NCBI GenBank assembly: GCA_039000515.1
Contig: JBCFYV010000012.1
Location: 43,588,355 to 43,652,354, forward strand
Direction of reading: 5' to 3'
Length of the DNA: 64,000 nt
Origin: Timema cristinae
Taxonomy: Eukaryota; Arthropoda; Insecta; Phasmatodea; Timematidae
Part shown: piece after piece, positions 24,301 through 39,300 of the stretch
Layout of the letters: each line of letters begins with the position of its first letter
How positions within the stretch are numbered: position 1 is the stretch's first letter
Notes under the pieces: generated by a model
What the model was told of the DNA's origin: nothing
What the model saw: only the letters and a program-made list of their open reading frames with translations
The model's database searches: none
Translations under genes and position numbers: made by a program

Positions 24301-27300
24301 TTAGCCTTATGTTGTTCTACCAATTATTTTGATTTTGATATGAGATCCTAATTTAAGAGTAGTTTAAGGGAAAATTATTTGTTTGATTTTCGAAAATGGA
24401 TGTAATGATTTTGATTAAAAGAATATTTATAGGGTTTTTTATCTCTCAGATAACACTATATACCTAGTTTTTTTTGTAAATATTTGTTTAAAGTTAGTTT
24501 CCTGATGACTGTTTTTGTATTTTAGATATTGTAAAATAATACAAGTAGATTAAAATATGCATTTGGTAATTTCTGTACAATATACATTTTTATTTGCTTT
24601 TTTAAAACAATCTATTATATACTTAAATGACAATTGGTTTTGATGATGTTAAACCTTTTGAATGCATATAGATTTAAAGAGGTTTTTTTTTTCAAAATAG
24701 GGCTACTTGGGTCTATTTTAGGTGATAAATAATAGTCCATGTTTATTTTTCCAAAAATATTCTAAAATAATATTCTAAATATAGCTTGTTAACGAAAAAT
24801 TTTAGAAGCTTTAAAATTTTATGATAAGGGCTTAGATGATAAAAATATGATAAATAATATAAAATAGATAAAAATATGTTCATTTTTCAGAGAAAAATTT
24901 ACTTTAGTGTAGTTAGCTGAATACCTAATTTGTATTGACTTCTATCAAGCTATAATATACCATGGGAAAGTTAATTCGCTTGTGTCATATTATTCATTTA
25001 ATTTCAGTTTTTACCTTTAGAATCAATATTTATTTCAAGACCACATCTATCTATGACATTCTTTCTTTTCCGCGTCAAGAAAGCTTTGTCTAGGACTTTG
25101 AAAACCAATTGGGTATATTAATGATTACAATTTTTTATCACTACATTATAAGATATTTATAAATTATTATTTTTGTGATTCTAAGTAATCAAGCAAATAT
25201 AACCATTACCAATAGTTTTTTAAGCTACTCAATTTTCAGAAACGGTCATCTAAAACAAAATTAACTGTGTAATATATAATTTTAAAGTATGCTATGGAAA
25301 CAAATATAATGTATTTTTCTCAATTATTCAGATATAAAAATTTTGTTCAGATTAAATTTAGGTTTAAATATATTAAATTTATGTTTAAACTACCTCACTA
25401 ACAAAATAGTGTAATTTTTTTAAATTAGTGCGATAAGATTTCACTTATTAAACTATTGGTATACGGATATTCAGGCAAATATTGGTTATTTGGAGAGAAG
25501 ATTGAAAAAAATAATTGTCTATTCAAGTCTAAGACCTTGGATAACTTGGTGACTAGTCAAGTAAATATACTATTGTGTATTATATGTATTTATATGTAGT
25601 AAATATTGATCTATACATATGTATACATGTATGTTTGAATTTATGTGTATAGTATAACTGTATATTTATAAAACTGTTGTAAAATTAATCAATTTATCAA
25701 ATTATGCACTCACTTTTGTTCGCTTGGTAAGAAAACTCATCAAATAAGGATATTTATTTAATTTAAATTTATCTTCAATTTAAAATATTCTTTAAAAACT
25801 ATCCATAATTTTTTCAATGTGGTATCATAAGTTTTAGATTTTGATAAAAAGTAACTTGATCAATTTAGTGCTTTGTAAGCAAATGGAAAAATGTATTTTT
25901 CTCATTCGGAATAAAATTAATGAAGTTTATTTTAGCACATATTACTTAAGTTTAAGGTTTATATTCTAACTTGTTAATCCAAATAAATAGAGAAACAAAT
26001 ATTTGGTCCAGAATATTTGGTAATTTAGGAAAAAAAAATATTTGAGAAGTTCAAACATGAAACATATTGCCAATATTATTTCCAATATTTCTTAATCTTG
26101 AAAGACATCCAAAATAATTTATTTTGTCTGTTCTTAATCTTAAACAGTAACTGCGTGTTCCACAAATAACAAGAGAATTACTATCGCATCTCTTTTCTGA
26201 ATTTGACTTAACACGTTTTTCTCTTATACTCTTTATAAATTTGTCCAAACTAACCGATATTGTTCAGTAAGGACAATCTATAATATCTAAACACGTAGCA
26301 AGGCACTCAAAACACACATCACATAATCAAACTCTACGTGAAGCTGTAATGCAATACAGTAAAACCTTACGTAAACATTTACACACTTATTATAGCCAGG
26401 TAATAATGTAATTGAACACCAAATATTCTAAAGCTGCAATTATTATTAATTCGATCTCTCTTCCATCTCCTGAATTTTGTTAACGATTATTCCAATAATA
26501 CCGTTACCGTGCAGAAGATGTTGAAAGTGAAAGTGGTGTTGTTACAGTTTTAAGTGAGTTCATTTTATGAAAAAGAACGTAGCTATGATAGTCCCCTTAG
26601 GCTATAACAACTTCGCTATAATCTAGTCCAAGACAAGTTTGGCGGTCCTTATTGGACGTGCCATTATGTTAGTTGTCTTCCTAGAGAAAGAGGTTAGAAG
26701 AAAGTCAGGAAACAAAAATAAGAAATGATCAAAGACATATTTTAATTCTGTTACTCCCACTTTTAACCTTAGTTATGGTTATGCAAACATTTTACGTCCA
26801 CACCAGAAAGTCTGAATATATTACTAATTGGTTGAAATAAAAATTGACACCAGCTTTATTGTAATTTGACATCCCACACTGAAGTAAGTAGTGGGTAAAT
26901 TACCTCACTCCCAATATATGATCAACATATGTGGGAGCGTTGGAAAATGTGTCATTCTCCTCTTGTCTGGTATTCTAGTAATGGGAGGTCAAGTTTCAAA
27001 TCTCAGTCGGCTGTCTTTTACAAAACGCTTTTCTCACTATCCCTTTAAGCCAATGGAGCAACATTTTCTTTGAATTTTGACATACTCATGCCTTATCCCA
27101 TTAGTTTAAATATGAAGATATCCCGTACGGGTAGTATAGCATGCAATACATAAAAAATAAAGGTGATTCACTTTAAGATATAAATGTTACTGTGCACCGC
27201 ATATACTTTCTTATCTGTATGTATGAAACAAAATAATAAACATTGTTGGAGAACAATATGGGGAGAAAAAAGAATATTTCATTTCACCAGAAAGCAAACA

Positions 27301-30300
27301 TGAAATAATAGAGATTGTTACAGAAATACATTACTTGATATTATATGTGCAATTTCAACTCCCTATTGCCTAAAGCTGTATTTACAAAGATCAAATTTGC
27401 TTGGCTACATTATTATTACAGATTTACGTTGATAAAATATTTAATATCACAAACATGATTATAATGGTAAATTTACGCTCAAGTAAAGTATCTTCAAAGT
27501 AATTTATATAGAAAAATGAGGTGATTAATTTGAATTTTTTTTTCGTAATATTTTAATAGTGCTTAGATACTAATTTTAATCAAAATTGTTAAATCTGATA
27601 TAGAGAAAATACTTTTTAGAATTTTTTTCTCTATGTAAACTACTTATTATTGTTGGATATATATAACTCCTAATACCCACAGACAAATTTTTTTTGAAAA
27701 CCTCAGATTCTAAATTTTAACCATATCGATAACATGGTTTAGGCTCTCTCCTAGATACAGGCACATGCGGCATCGCAAAAACCCCTTTTTCTTATTCAAG
27801 GGGTCATGAAACGCCAAAATTCTTCAAAATTCTGAGTTTGAACTTTTTTGACGATTATAACAGGTAATGTACCATTTCACACTAAGGGTCCACTAGAAAG
27901 TAAAAAGTGTAGTCAGCATGATCGGTATTCTTCCATTTGAGTTTAAATAAGTCACGTCCACTTTCATTACTCAAAATATGACTACTAAAGTTATAAGAAA
28001 TAGAAAGTGGATTTCATTTGATTATTAAATTACTGAACGGTTAAATGTAGGTGCTTAGTATTCATATTTGTTATTTGGAATTAACACATTTGTTAAAATG
28101 TTAATTTTATGATTAATGTCAGATAATAATTTCAAAAATTATATATAAATATCAAAGAACAACGTTATTTTGTCTAACCGCTATCATTCTACTCCAGTCC
28201 AGAGTGACCACATAGTGTCTTCCCTCCCAAGAAAACTTCACCAGTCGATATGATTTGAATATATTTGGAAAATTACAGCCGTGAATGGGAATCGAATCAG
28301 ATACTTTAGGATTAGCCCACCAACGTTCTTCCACTGAGCTATCCAGCTTAGTCTTGTGCCCAGGGTAATTCCTCAACCATAGTTTAGAATATGTGATGTA
28401 CTGTACATGTAGTAATGTTGACTAATTAGCGTATATCAAAAACACCGCCACTGGCGACTTGAAGTCGGCATTTATGTTGTAGTTTGAACACTTAATCTAA
28501 CTTGATCAATGAATCTGGTATTAGAACAAATTGGAGTATATCATTGATATCATTGGTGGGCCAAACCATAGGATGTAGGTTTGGTTCTCATTTAAATATG
28601 TCAGCTTTTGTATTAATTGAAACCTGTTAAAATCAGTATTTGCCCACTAAATTATAATTTCAGTTGTGCCGTGTCTTGGTGTGTTACCAAAGTACTCAGA
28701 ATATTCTAAACGTAAGCCAGATATTATGTTATTAAGATTCTATTTTTCCTCACCTTCATTTGAGTTTGAAAACGGTTGATTCATAAGTCACAATACATAG
28801 GGAGGATTCACAATTTGAATTTAGTATGGACCATGTCTCTGTTTAGTTATCCACACTTCCGGGAATTCGGAGCTTCTCAATAAGTTTAACAACAGTGTCA
28901 ATTGTCTTCCTTGTTAATGTCTCCTGTTGAATTAATTTGTGACAATTTATTGATATGTCCTGGAGAATGATTTTTATAGGATTTCCCTTTTTTAAAAAGG
29001 CCATTACAGAACGGTGCCTAAATAAATATTTCTTATTTATGGACACTTTTGAATCAACCTTTAAATAGATTCTAATTTACATAACCCCCATTGTATTGTC
29101 CTTAATACCTGTCTAATGAGCGTTCTATTACTAAATATTTTTTATGTTTATTATTATTATATCAAAACACGACTTATAAGATGTCTTAAATCAAGGATAC
29201 AACATCCAGTCCCAAATCTTAAATTAATTATTGTGAATGGTTGGAACCTACATACCACAATTATATATTTTTATGCCATGCTAAGAATCAAACCTGGGAC
29301 ACCTAACTCAGTAGGCAGACACGCTTGCGACTTAGATATGATGTAGGTCTCCTGATGATTTATTATATCCATCCAAAGATAGAGTTTAGACAAATTATTC
29401 TATTTTGGCATCGATGTACAGTACGTTACGATCCTCTTTATAGATATATAGAGTAGAAATAATATAGTAAGAACAGCCCTCAGCTTATCTGACCGAGATT
29501 TGATCTCCAATATTCCTGTCATTGGCAGTTTAGGCTAACATTAAGGTGACACCTTAGATCATGGGGCCACCGAAAAAGTATCTTGATTCGTAAATTCAAT
29601 TATGTCAATTTATCTACTCACACAATTTGGAAATATCAAGGCTATATATTGTTCATTTAAACAGTTAAATAGTTTACAAATTTAAAAAAATAAAGCTAGG
29701 GATACTTTAATCCGAGTAGGTTAACAAATCTTGTATGCTAATAGTAAATCTGTTGACAGCTCATTCCAAGTTGATTAACTAATCTACTGATGTCAATTGG
29801 TAGTTTCAAAAAACCAGATTTTTACATTTTTATAAGTTAACAAATATTCTTATTCTAATTGGGTGTGGTAAGAAAATATTGGAAAGTGGTTTTTCAACCT
29901 TGTTCCAGCAATTCGAAAATAACGTAACTTATTATTTCAGCATTATTATAAAAGGAATCTAGATCGGGTTTGTTGGCTAATAAGAACGCCCTCTCTTTTT
30001 CATAGATATAAGTATATTTTATCCTCCAATATAGATATTCCACGTCTATTTTTTTTAAATACATACATGTTTATAAGCTCGATCAAGAATATATATCTGA
30101 AATATTGCCTAGTTTTAAGGCTGAAGAAAAATTTTTACTTTAATTAATACAATATTTTCTTGATGGGCAGTCTAGCGCTTAAAATAATGGTTCGGGAAAA
30201 TGCTAGAGGTCTATGACAACTTGATTTAGCTTCACCAACATAGTTATTAATGAAGTGACTTAGAGGCAGTAGTAAATAAGTTAATTTAGTGAAAGCGCAA

Positions 30301-33300
30301 AATTTTACCTCCTCAACACTGGCAATCTACTACGTTCTTAAGCGTGGTTAACGCCATAAGCCAGGTGTCAATATTGGTATTTAGTTTTTTAACTACTACA
30401 TAAAAGAAAAACAACTGAAACTTGGAATTGAGATAAAATTATGTGTTGTTTGTTTTAAATAAATTAACAAATTTTTACAAAACTTTGCACATGATGTGAG
30501 ATCACGTTAAAATCTTTAATTAATTTTTTTTTTATTTTAACAGTATCCTTTAGACATTTCTAAATTAAAATTTACCTTTATTTCCCAACTTTAGTAAGGG
30601 AGGTGGTGGAATACAATGATGCAATGTGGTATTTTAGGAAAATATAATTTTAAGATAAGGATACTATGTCAAGATATACTTGCCAATAAGGATTCAAAAG
30701 ATAAGATCGTATTGTGACGTTGAATAACATTTCGACGTGTTACAACTTGTGTACGCTTTATAATAGATGTTAGAAAAAAAATAAAAACAATAAGCTTGGC
30801 ATTTGATTTCCAATAATTTAAAGGGACGTGTATTGTCAAAATCATGTTATTTTTACAGAATTTAAATATTTTATAGACAATCCAAAATTACAAATACTAA
30901 TATCTGAAAGTACGAATATTTTAATATTTACGAATAAGCCATAATTATTAATAACAGTAATTTTAGAAATAAAGATGTTTACTTTTAATAGAATAATCTA
31001 TAAAGTGTTTCATATGTATTATTTGTGTTTCATAGCTCTTATCCGCAAAAAGTAAAATTAACATATATTTGAAAAAACATATTTTAGTTACAAATATAAG
31101 TACTTGATTGTGTAAAATGTTTCTAGTAATAAAACAATTTAGTGATTAGTTGCTTTCCAGATAATTTGTAAACGAGACCATATTTGGCTATAATCGTTAC
31201 AATTGTTCAAAAAAGTGTTGATTGTATTTAAAATTTTAAAATTAGAAGTTATTATCACTATAACATTTTTAACTTAAAAGGTATTTGTAAAAAACATACA
31301 AATATATTTTATATAACTGTAGCACACTTTTACCAAGACTGTGGTTGAAGTAACCCTTAGAATAGGCGATGCATCACTAAATTCATACATAATAGCTTCA
31401 GCTATTTGATTATTATAATATATGTATTGTAAATAGTTAATTTTGTAAACAAATTAACATTTATTTGAGCAAAATACCATGGATTTTATATACCTTAATT
31501 TTCCTTTACTAATGCTTTGTTCAGTTACTACTAGATTTGTAGTATAGTTTTAAATGACCATTTATACGTTACAAGATAATATTTACTTTATATCCATTAC
31601 AGTTTCCAGCCTGTGGCCTGAGTAATTTTTTATTCAAGCTGTTATTTCCACTACCGGCTGGCTAGGCCTGTCTTAGCTTCATATGCCCTATATTATACCT
31701 TAAGACTACGACAAGCACAGCATCCAGTAACCGGCCATTGATTAATTACTTTGAAAGGGTACGCCCACATTTCAACAATTATACATTTTTTGGCCATACC
31801 GGGAATCGAACCTGGGATCCTTAGCTCAATGGGCAGACACGCCACTGACTGAGCTAAACTCTCGGATACCAGATAGTTTACATTTGTTATTTTAGAGCAG
31901 TGTTTGTGATAATCTAAATTCAACAACTAAATTATGGCTTAGCTTGAAATACATACATTTAGTTTATTTAACGATAATTAATAAAATAAATACTAAGACA
32001 ATGAAAATGTATTTACTCTAAAACAATTTAATCATCTTTATACCTTTAATTAATCCGTTTATAGCCAAGGGGTCTAATTCAATAAATAATGTCTAGAATT
32101 CAATTCACAAAATAAACGAATACATATTTAACTATATTACCCTACCCTTGACCCCACCACCACAAACCTCATGCCGGGTAGATTACCAACACACTGACAC
32201 ATGTTAAAAATAAAATAGATAATTAATTTTTTAATTAAAATATTATATTAATAAAAACTCCTTCTAGTTAATAATTTTTGTTAAATACACAATATATTGG
32301 TCATGAAAGAAAATATATTAAATTTAAATGTATATATTAGTAAAAGTAATGATAACTTTATTAACAAACTGATTAAATAATCATTCGACATAAAAACTAG
32401 CTTAATTTAAATATGTGCACTAAACACAATACCTCGGGCATCAATTAACTACCGTGAAAAGGAATACATAGATATTACCACTGATAAAATTAATTGTTAG
32501 GGATTAACCCTTATGTTAGTCTAAAATGGAACACCTTACTCAGTAGACAGATGCATTACTGACTGAGACACTGTAATAAGTAATATTTTGAGCTGTAATA
32601 AGTTTGTATAATATCTTTAGATTAACTCTAACCGGTAAAGAAGCTTTAATTTGTGATGATACTAAAGATGTGGCCATTTTATATCATTAATAATTTTGTG
32701 ATATGGATTTTTTTAATACAATTTTATTAAAGTGATGTAATTATATCAGATTCTGTTTATATTTATATTTTGAATCTGAATTTATTCAGAGCTTATAGTC
32801 TTGTTAATTGGTGTTTACCCAAAAACATATTCATAGGATGAATTAATTTGAGAGAGACCAATAATCAACCCCTTAACTGAATGTTATTATTTAGTGCATT
32901 ATGACCAAAACATCAATATTCAAGCAACATTTTCAAGATGGACGGTAGTCCGTCAGTGACAAGTACTTCAACTCAACGACAAACACTACCAATTGTTTAT
33001 TTGCGCTAAAGCAAATGACTGTAATTTATAAACTACTTAAACTTCCATATAATATCTTGTATTATTTATAGAATTTTCACTCAAACATTAATCTAAACTA
33101 TTTTAAATATTCACTTTTCATTATAACTATCATAAAATATTAATAAATACAACGTAGAACTTTAATATAAAAGGTTTTCAACCACAAATTATCAATTAAA
33201 ATTATTTAATTTTCACGGGATAATCAGACCAAAAGATTGTAAGACTATTTGAAAAATACAGAAATAATATTGTAAACCATGCAAACCATGAACTAATATA

Positions 33301-36300
33301 TTGGTTTGACTACTCTTTAGTTTCAGTGATGACACATTGAAGCCAAAAAGCGACATTATAGCTGCATGTTAGCAGACATAAAATTAAAATATTTGAGATC
33401 CGTTTGAACAACTGATGTTTAACTATATAATTTTATTAATATGTTGGTAATTTAAAAACATTAATTCATAGCAAAATGTATTACCTTGAGTAAAATAAAT
33501 ATAGACTACAATAACTATTGTGTACACATTATTGTAAAAGAATTTAAGTTTGCTTAATAATGCTATATGTGTATTATTTTTAACAAAATTAACTTGGTAC
33601 AATCAATAGCTATTTTATACACATTATGTCTTATTTATACTGTACAGATTAAAATAATTGTTTATACCCGGGATAAATATTTAAGGGTAAAATAATTTTA
33701 AAAAAGTAAAAGAGGAGAATATGTGTAAAAGTAGGGAAAAAAAGTTAAAAATTGTAAGTATAAGAATAAATATTGTAAACAGGACCAATAGGTTAGAAGG
33801 GAATTTAATGTTAGTATTTATTTGTTTTTTACCAATCTTTTAAAAATAAAAAAGGTAAATTTGTTAAAGCGGTAAAAAAAAGTGCATAAACTCATAAATT
33901 AGTACAAAAAGGAAAGAAATCCTAATGGTGAAAAGGGGAAAATGGTGAATGGTGAAATAATTGAGAAAATGGTAAAAGAGTGAACGGTATGGGATGTAAG
34001 GGGTAGAAAGGGATAAATGGCAAAAAGGGTAAAAAGGTGCCACAATTTATAAAAGTAAAAAAATAATAATATGTGCAAAAATATTCCATAAAGTCAAATA
34101 ATGTTAAAACTGTAAACGGGTTGAGAAAGGAAAAATTACAAAAATGGTAAAAAAGGAAAAACGTGTATGTAGCTCAAAAATTAAAATCAATAAAAATTAA
34201 AAGATTAAACAGTGTAAAAGATTAAAAGTGTCGAAAAAGGTTAGGGTAAAAGGGTGCAAAAGAGATGGAAAGGTCCAAAAAGTGCCAAAAATGCAACAGA
34301 GGTAAACGGGAAAAAAGGATAAACGAGTTAAAAGGGTTACAAATTATATAAAGTGTAAAGTAGATGTAGCATATCCTCTATATAATAGGACATCTACAAG
34401 CATGACAATAAAGCTACGAATGAAATAAAGGGATTAAAAGAAGACAATTAAAACAAAAACTAATCTATACCTTTAGAATGTATAAGAAAATTAAAACTAA
34501 TATATTTCTTTAGAAAGTAGAAGAAAATGGTTTACGATGGACAGGATGAAGTCTGATATTATCACCAAGCTTTCAAGAGCCTTCACGCAAGCATGGCAGT
34601 ATGGCGGTTTGGCGGATGTTTTGGCCGTTGGACGCACGAGATGGAAAAGAACTTCAGTATCGCCAGTCGACGCCTCATCCCTAAGGCGCTGATTCCCTAG
34701 CGGCTCTTCTGGAAACACTCTTTCCTCTACACTCCCTTCCCCCACACCCTTAACCATCCGTCGATCCCTCCGTTTGGTTCGTTCCTGAGTTATACCAAGA
34801 GTATAAAACATGGGAACCCGTGTGCCACATAACTGCACTTATTTGTAAAATTTCGTCAAAGGAAGAACTTCTGAACAAACTCCAGCGCCACTAATACTGG
34901 TGGTCACAATGGATCAGTAGTCGGACTCACCACCACGTGTCAAAAGAATCGCCTCACCAGATCCGATTAAGTATCACCTTATATCTCCGACTTTGAATAC
35001 TATGTCCTTCCGACATAGTTTGTTCTATTGTAGAAATGTTTTTATATGTCCTTCAGACACTAGCTGAAGTTATGCTTTGTAATATTGTTTTATATGTCCT
35101 TCAGATATTAGCTGAAGTTATGCTTTGTAATATTGTTTTATATTCCTTCAGACATTAGCTGAAGTATGCTTTGTAATATTGTTTTATATGTCCTTCAGAC
35201 AATAGCTGAAGTTATGCTTTGTAATATTGTTTTTATATGTCCTTCAGACACTAGCTGAAGTTATGCTTTGTAATATTGTTTTATATGTCCTTCAGATATT
35301 AGCTGAAGTTATGCTTTGTAATATTGTTTTATATGTCCTTCAGACATTAGCTGAAGTTATGCTTTGTAATATTGTTTTATATGTCCTTCAGACATTAGCT
35401 GAAGTTATGCTTTGTAATATTGTTTTTATATGTCCTTCAGACACTAGCTGAAGTTATGCTTTGTAATATTGTTTTATATGTCCTTCAGACATTAGCTGAA
35501 GTTATGCTTTGTAATATTGTTTTATATGTCCTTCAGACATTAGCTGAAGTTATGCTTTGTAATATTGTTTTATATTGTCCTTCAGACACTAGCTGAAGTT
35601 TTGCTTTGTAATATTGTTTTATATGTCCTTCAGACATTAGCTGAAGTTATGCTTTGTAATATTGTTTTATATGTCCTTCAGACATTAGCTGAAGTTATGC
35701 TTTGTAATAATGTTTTATATGTCCTTCAGACATTAGCTGAAGTTATGCTTTGTAATAATGTTTTATATGTCCTTCAGACACAAGCTGAAGTTATGCTTTA
35801 TAATATTGTTTTTATGTGTCCTTCAGACATTAGCTGAAGTTATGCTTAGTCATTATGTTTTTGTGTCCTTCTGGCATGGTTGATTTTTAGTCTGAATGAC
35901 TGATTATGTTTGATGTCTTTCTGACATGTTTTATTTAGCCAAAGTAACTAATTGGTTAATACCTATCGTCATATAGTCTGGTTATAGTTTTCCTATGTCC
36001 ATTTGAGATAGCTTAAATATGGGGGCTTTGAGCTCTATATATTAGGAGGACCAGGTGGTCAAGTTTTTCTAATCCATGAATCCATTTAACTATTATGAGT
36101 GCTTATGGCACAGTCATGTTTCATAACGCCCTAAACGGCATATTCACATGTTCCATATTTGTAAGGCTACAAGCAGTTGGTCTACGCCTTTTGTCTAGGA
36201 CCTAGTTAGGTCAGAGTCACACTAGATTATTTTTGGGACCTTTTCTGTGTTACTATTTAGGGTGCACAAAGTGTGGATCATGGCTAGTTTAACATAGTGG

Positions 36301-39300
36301 CCCACACAGTATTTCCTTTCACCCCTTGTTGGCGCCTCGTTTGGCTATATATTAAATTTTGGATTGTACTAGCTTTGTTGTTTACCCCAGGGTATGGGTA
36401 ATTGTTTATATGTACTATTGAATGCTCCGGCAGTACCCAGCGGGAAAAGACCGGCCATAGTACTACATGGTGTTGACACCTATTAGCCATCTTTATGTAT
36501 ATAATAGATCATTCATTTACTGTTCATTATTTAGATTATCTGTGGACTCTTCTTTAATCTAACTAAAGCTATCTAGCTTGACCCATATTTAACCTAGCAA
36601 GTCTAAAGCTATAGGATTTACAGTAGTGTTATTTATTATATTACTATTTCACTGTGTTTTCTGTTTAGAACCTTCTGGCTGTAGTCTGGCGCAAGTCCAA
36701 CTACCTTTGTGATCGTTCTACTTAACTCCCCTTTAACAATTACTGTTTTGTTCTAGACGCTTATTTACCCGAGCTACGACAAGGTCCTATATTTCTGCAG
36801 TTGTTAAATCCTACCATATGTTCAATCTAAAGGTGTTGTTTTGCTTTATGCTTTGAATTTATACTTGATACTCCAAACTGATATTTCTGACACTATATAC
36901 TGTACCCGATATTAAACTTTAAATCTTGTTCTTCTACTGTAAACCTTTATCTCATCTTATTTTTGTTATACTAAATTTATTTCTGTTATCTAAGTATTAT
37001 TCTATGTTTCAACAACATGATCTCTCTATTTCCTTATCATCTATTTACCTTGTACTAGTAATCGTTACCTCCTCTACATATTAAAGTGAAGGGGAAGCAA
37101 CGATTCAAGACACGCATCCGTGCGCGTCAGAGACAAAAATCTGTAAATATATATTATATGGTAAACAGGGCACTTAGGGAACCATAAAAAGCTATAAATG
37201 TTAAAAGGTGTTAGAGAAATAAAAAAGGTATGAATATTAAATTGCCGCATAAGAAACAACAGTGGTAAAAAGGTGAAAAATGGTAAAAAATGTAACAGGG
37301 TATAATCGTTAAATGGGCATAAATGGTAAATGGCGTAAAAAGGAAGTAGGGTATAAAAGGAATTGGGTAAAAAGGGTGTAGGGTGAAGGAATATATGGCG
37401 TAAATATTGTAAAAAGTATATCTAATTAATAAGGTAAATAGGACCAAAAAGGCAAAAATTTAAAAATGTTCAAAAAATAACCAAATTGTGAAAATGGCAC
37501 AGTGGAGCAAAAATAGTAAATAGGGCAAGTAGCTTTAAAATAATAAAAAGGGCAAAGAACAGATAATTAAAAGGGACATGGATGTTAAAAGGCGTAAAAT
37601 AATTTTTAAAATGTAATAGATTAAAGCTCCCACAATGAGTAAAAAGAAACAGAAAGGGTAAAAGTTTAACGGAGTAAAAACGAAATAAAAAAAGAAAATT
37701 GTCTAATAGGGAAAAAAGGATAATATTGAAAAGACATGTAAAGAAAGTAAAAGTGCTAAACAATTTAAAAAGGGAAAATATATAAAATGAGAAAAAGAGC
37801 AAATATTTAAAAAAGGATATAAAGTTAATCTAATCCAAATTTTAATAAATATTCATTTTGTATATGTTTTTAATTCATTTATTAAATCCTAGTCAAAATT
37901 TTAAAATTTTTGTCTTGAAGTGCGAATGTTCGTTTCGGGGTGCTATTAATTTTTTAAATTATATACCTCCACAGGTATAGATATTATACAACGTAAGGTA
38001 ATTTTTTCTTACTAAAATAAATATAGAAGATTGATAGAATATAGATTGTTAGCATGGTGTTTGCGAACCGTTCAAGTTATACGGTTATGTTCTAATTATG
38101 CTAACGGTTTTATGGATTATGACTATTATATTTAGAAAAATTGTAACCACATTTGCATGGAAGTATTGGAAAACCATTTTGAAAAAAGCCTCCTCAGTAC
38201 ACCCGACAGAGATTTGAACCACTATCTCCCCATCATTAGCATTCTAGTCTACTGCGAGAGTAGTGCCTCCTACCTTGCGGCCACCGAAGCGGGTATAGAT
38301 AGATTACATCTTTACATATTTATATTAATAAAATGAAGAGTTCGTGTGTGTGTGTGTGTGTCATTAATTTTGTGCGGTACCTACCTCACGTTAAAAGTCT
38401 GAAATTTAAATATTAGTAGCCCCTGTGCATGAATATGTGCACTTTGAAGCCAAAATTGTGAATTTTGATTAGCATTATCAAATTAATTAAAAACTGAAAA
38501 AATGAAAAAATATTAATGCCACGATAAAACTTTACTACATAATTTCCCACAATTAGTAATGTAATTTGGTGTCCGTAGTAGCTTGTTAGCCATGTAGAGT
38601 AAACAATAAAAGTTTGGTAACCACAAAAAACTCTTCTTCTCTTGTTGCCATGATATATAAATAATGTGTTAAAGGTTTTGATTTATTTGAAATGAAAAGC
38701 TTTTATTTATTAATACTTTTTTACTTGTAATTTTTTCACCCTCTTACTCTTAACACTTCTTACCCTATACTCCTTTTATTTATTTTTTATTTTCATAACT
38801 TTTTAATTCCATTAACATAAAGGTTGATAATTAAAATAAAATGAGGTAAAAAAGACAAAATGCTAAAAATAGTAAAATTTTTAAAAGTAAATCTAATCAA
38901 CAAGGTAATAAGACCAAAAGGTTAACCATTGCCAAAATGTCTAAAAGTGAACAAATATCAAAGAGCTCAAAAAAGACAAAGTTAAGCTAATATATGTTAA
39001 AAACGAAGTGAAGAGTAAAAACGGTAAACAGGGCACTGGAACAATAATAAAGGTATAAATGTTAAAAGGTGTAAGAGAAATAAAAAAGGATGAATATTAA
39101 ATTGCCGCAGAAGAACCAACAGTGGTAAAAAAGGTGAAAAGTGGTAAAAAGTTAAACGGGATATAATAGTTAAATGGTAAATAGCGTAAAAAGGAAGTAG
39201 AGTATAAAAGGTATTGGGTAAAGAATGTAGGGTGAAAGAGTAGGCCTATATAGCGTAAATTTTTAAAAAGTAAATATAATTATTAAGAGAAATAGGACCA

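Noticed and set aside
31797..31870. Apparent tRNA gene on the minus strand with perfect A and B boxes
   Set aside because: The ends cannot form an acceptor stem, the T stem has a mismatch, and the sequence continues into a body shared with other copies: it is a SINE head.
35227..35837. Hydrophobic 16-residue repeat protein in the 35-kb array
   Set aside because: Single-base indels shift the frame between units, there is no start or splice support, and the array lies in an intron on the opposite strand.
37211..37802. Phe/Leu-rich minus-strand frames of 78 and 110 codons
   Set aside because: They are translations of the pyrimidine-rich complement of the A/G-rich repeat block.
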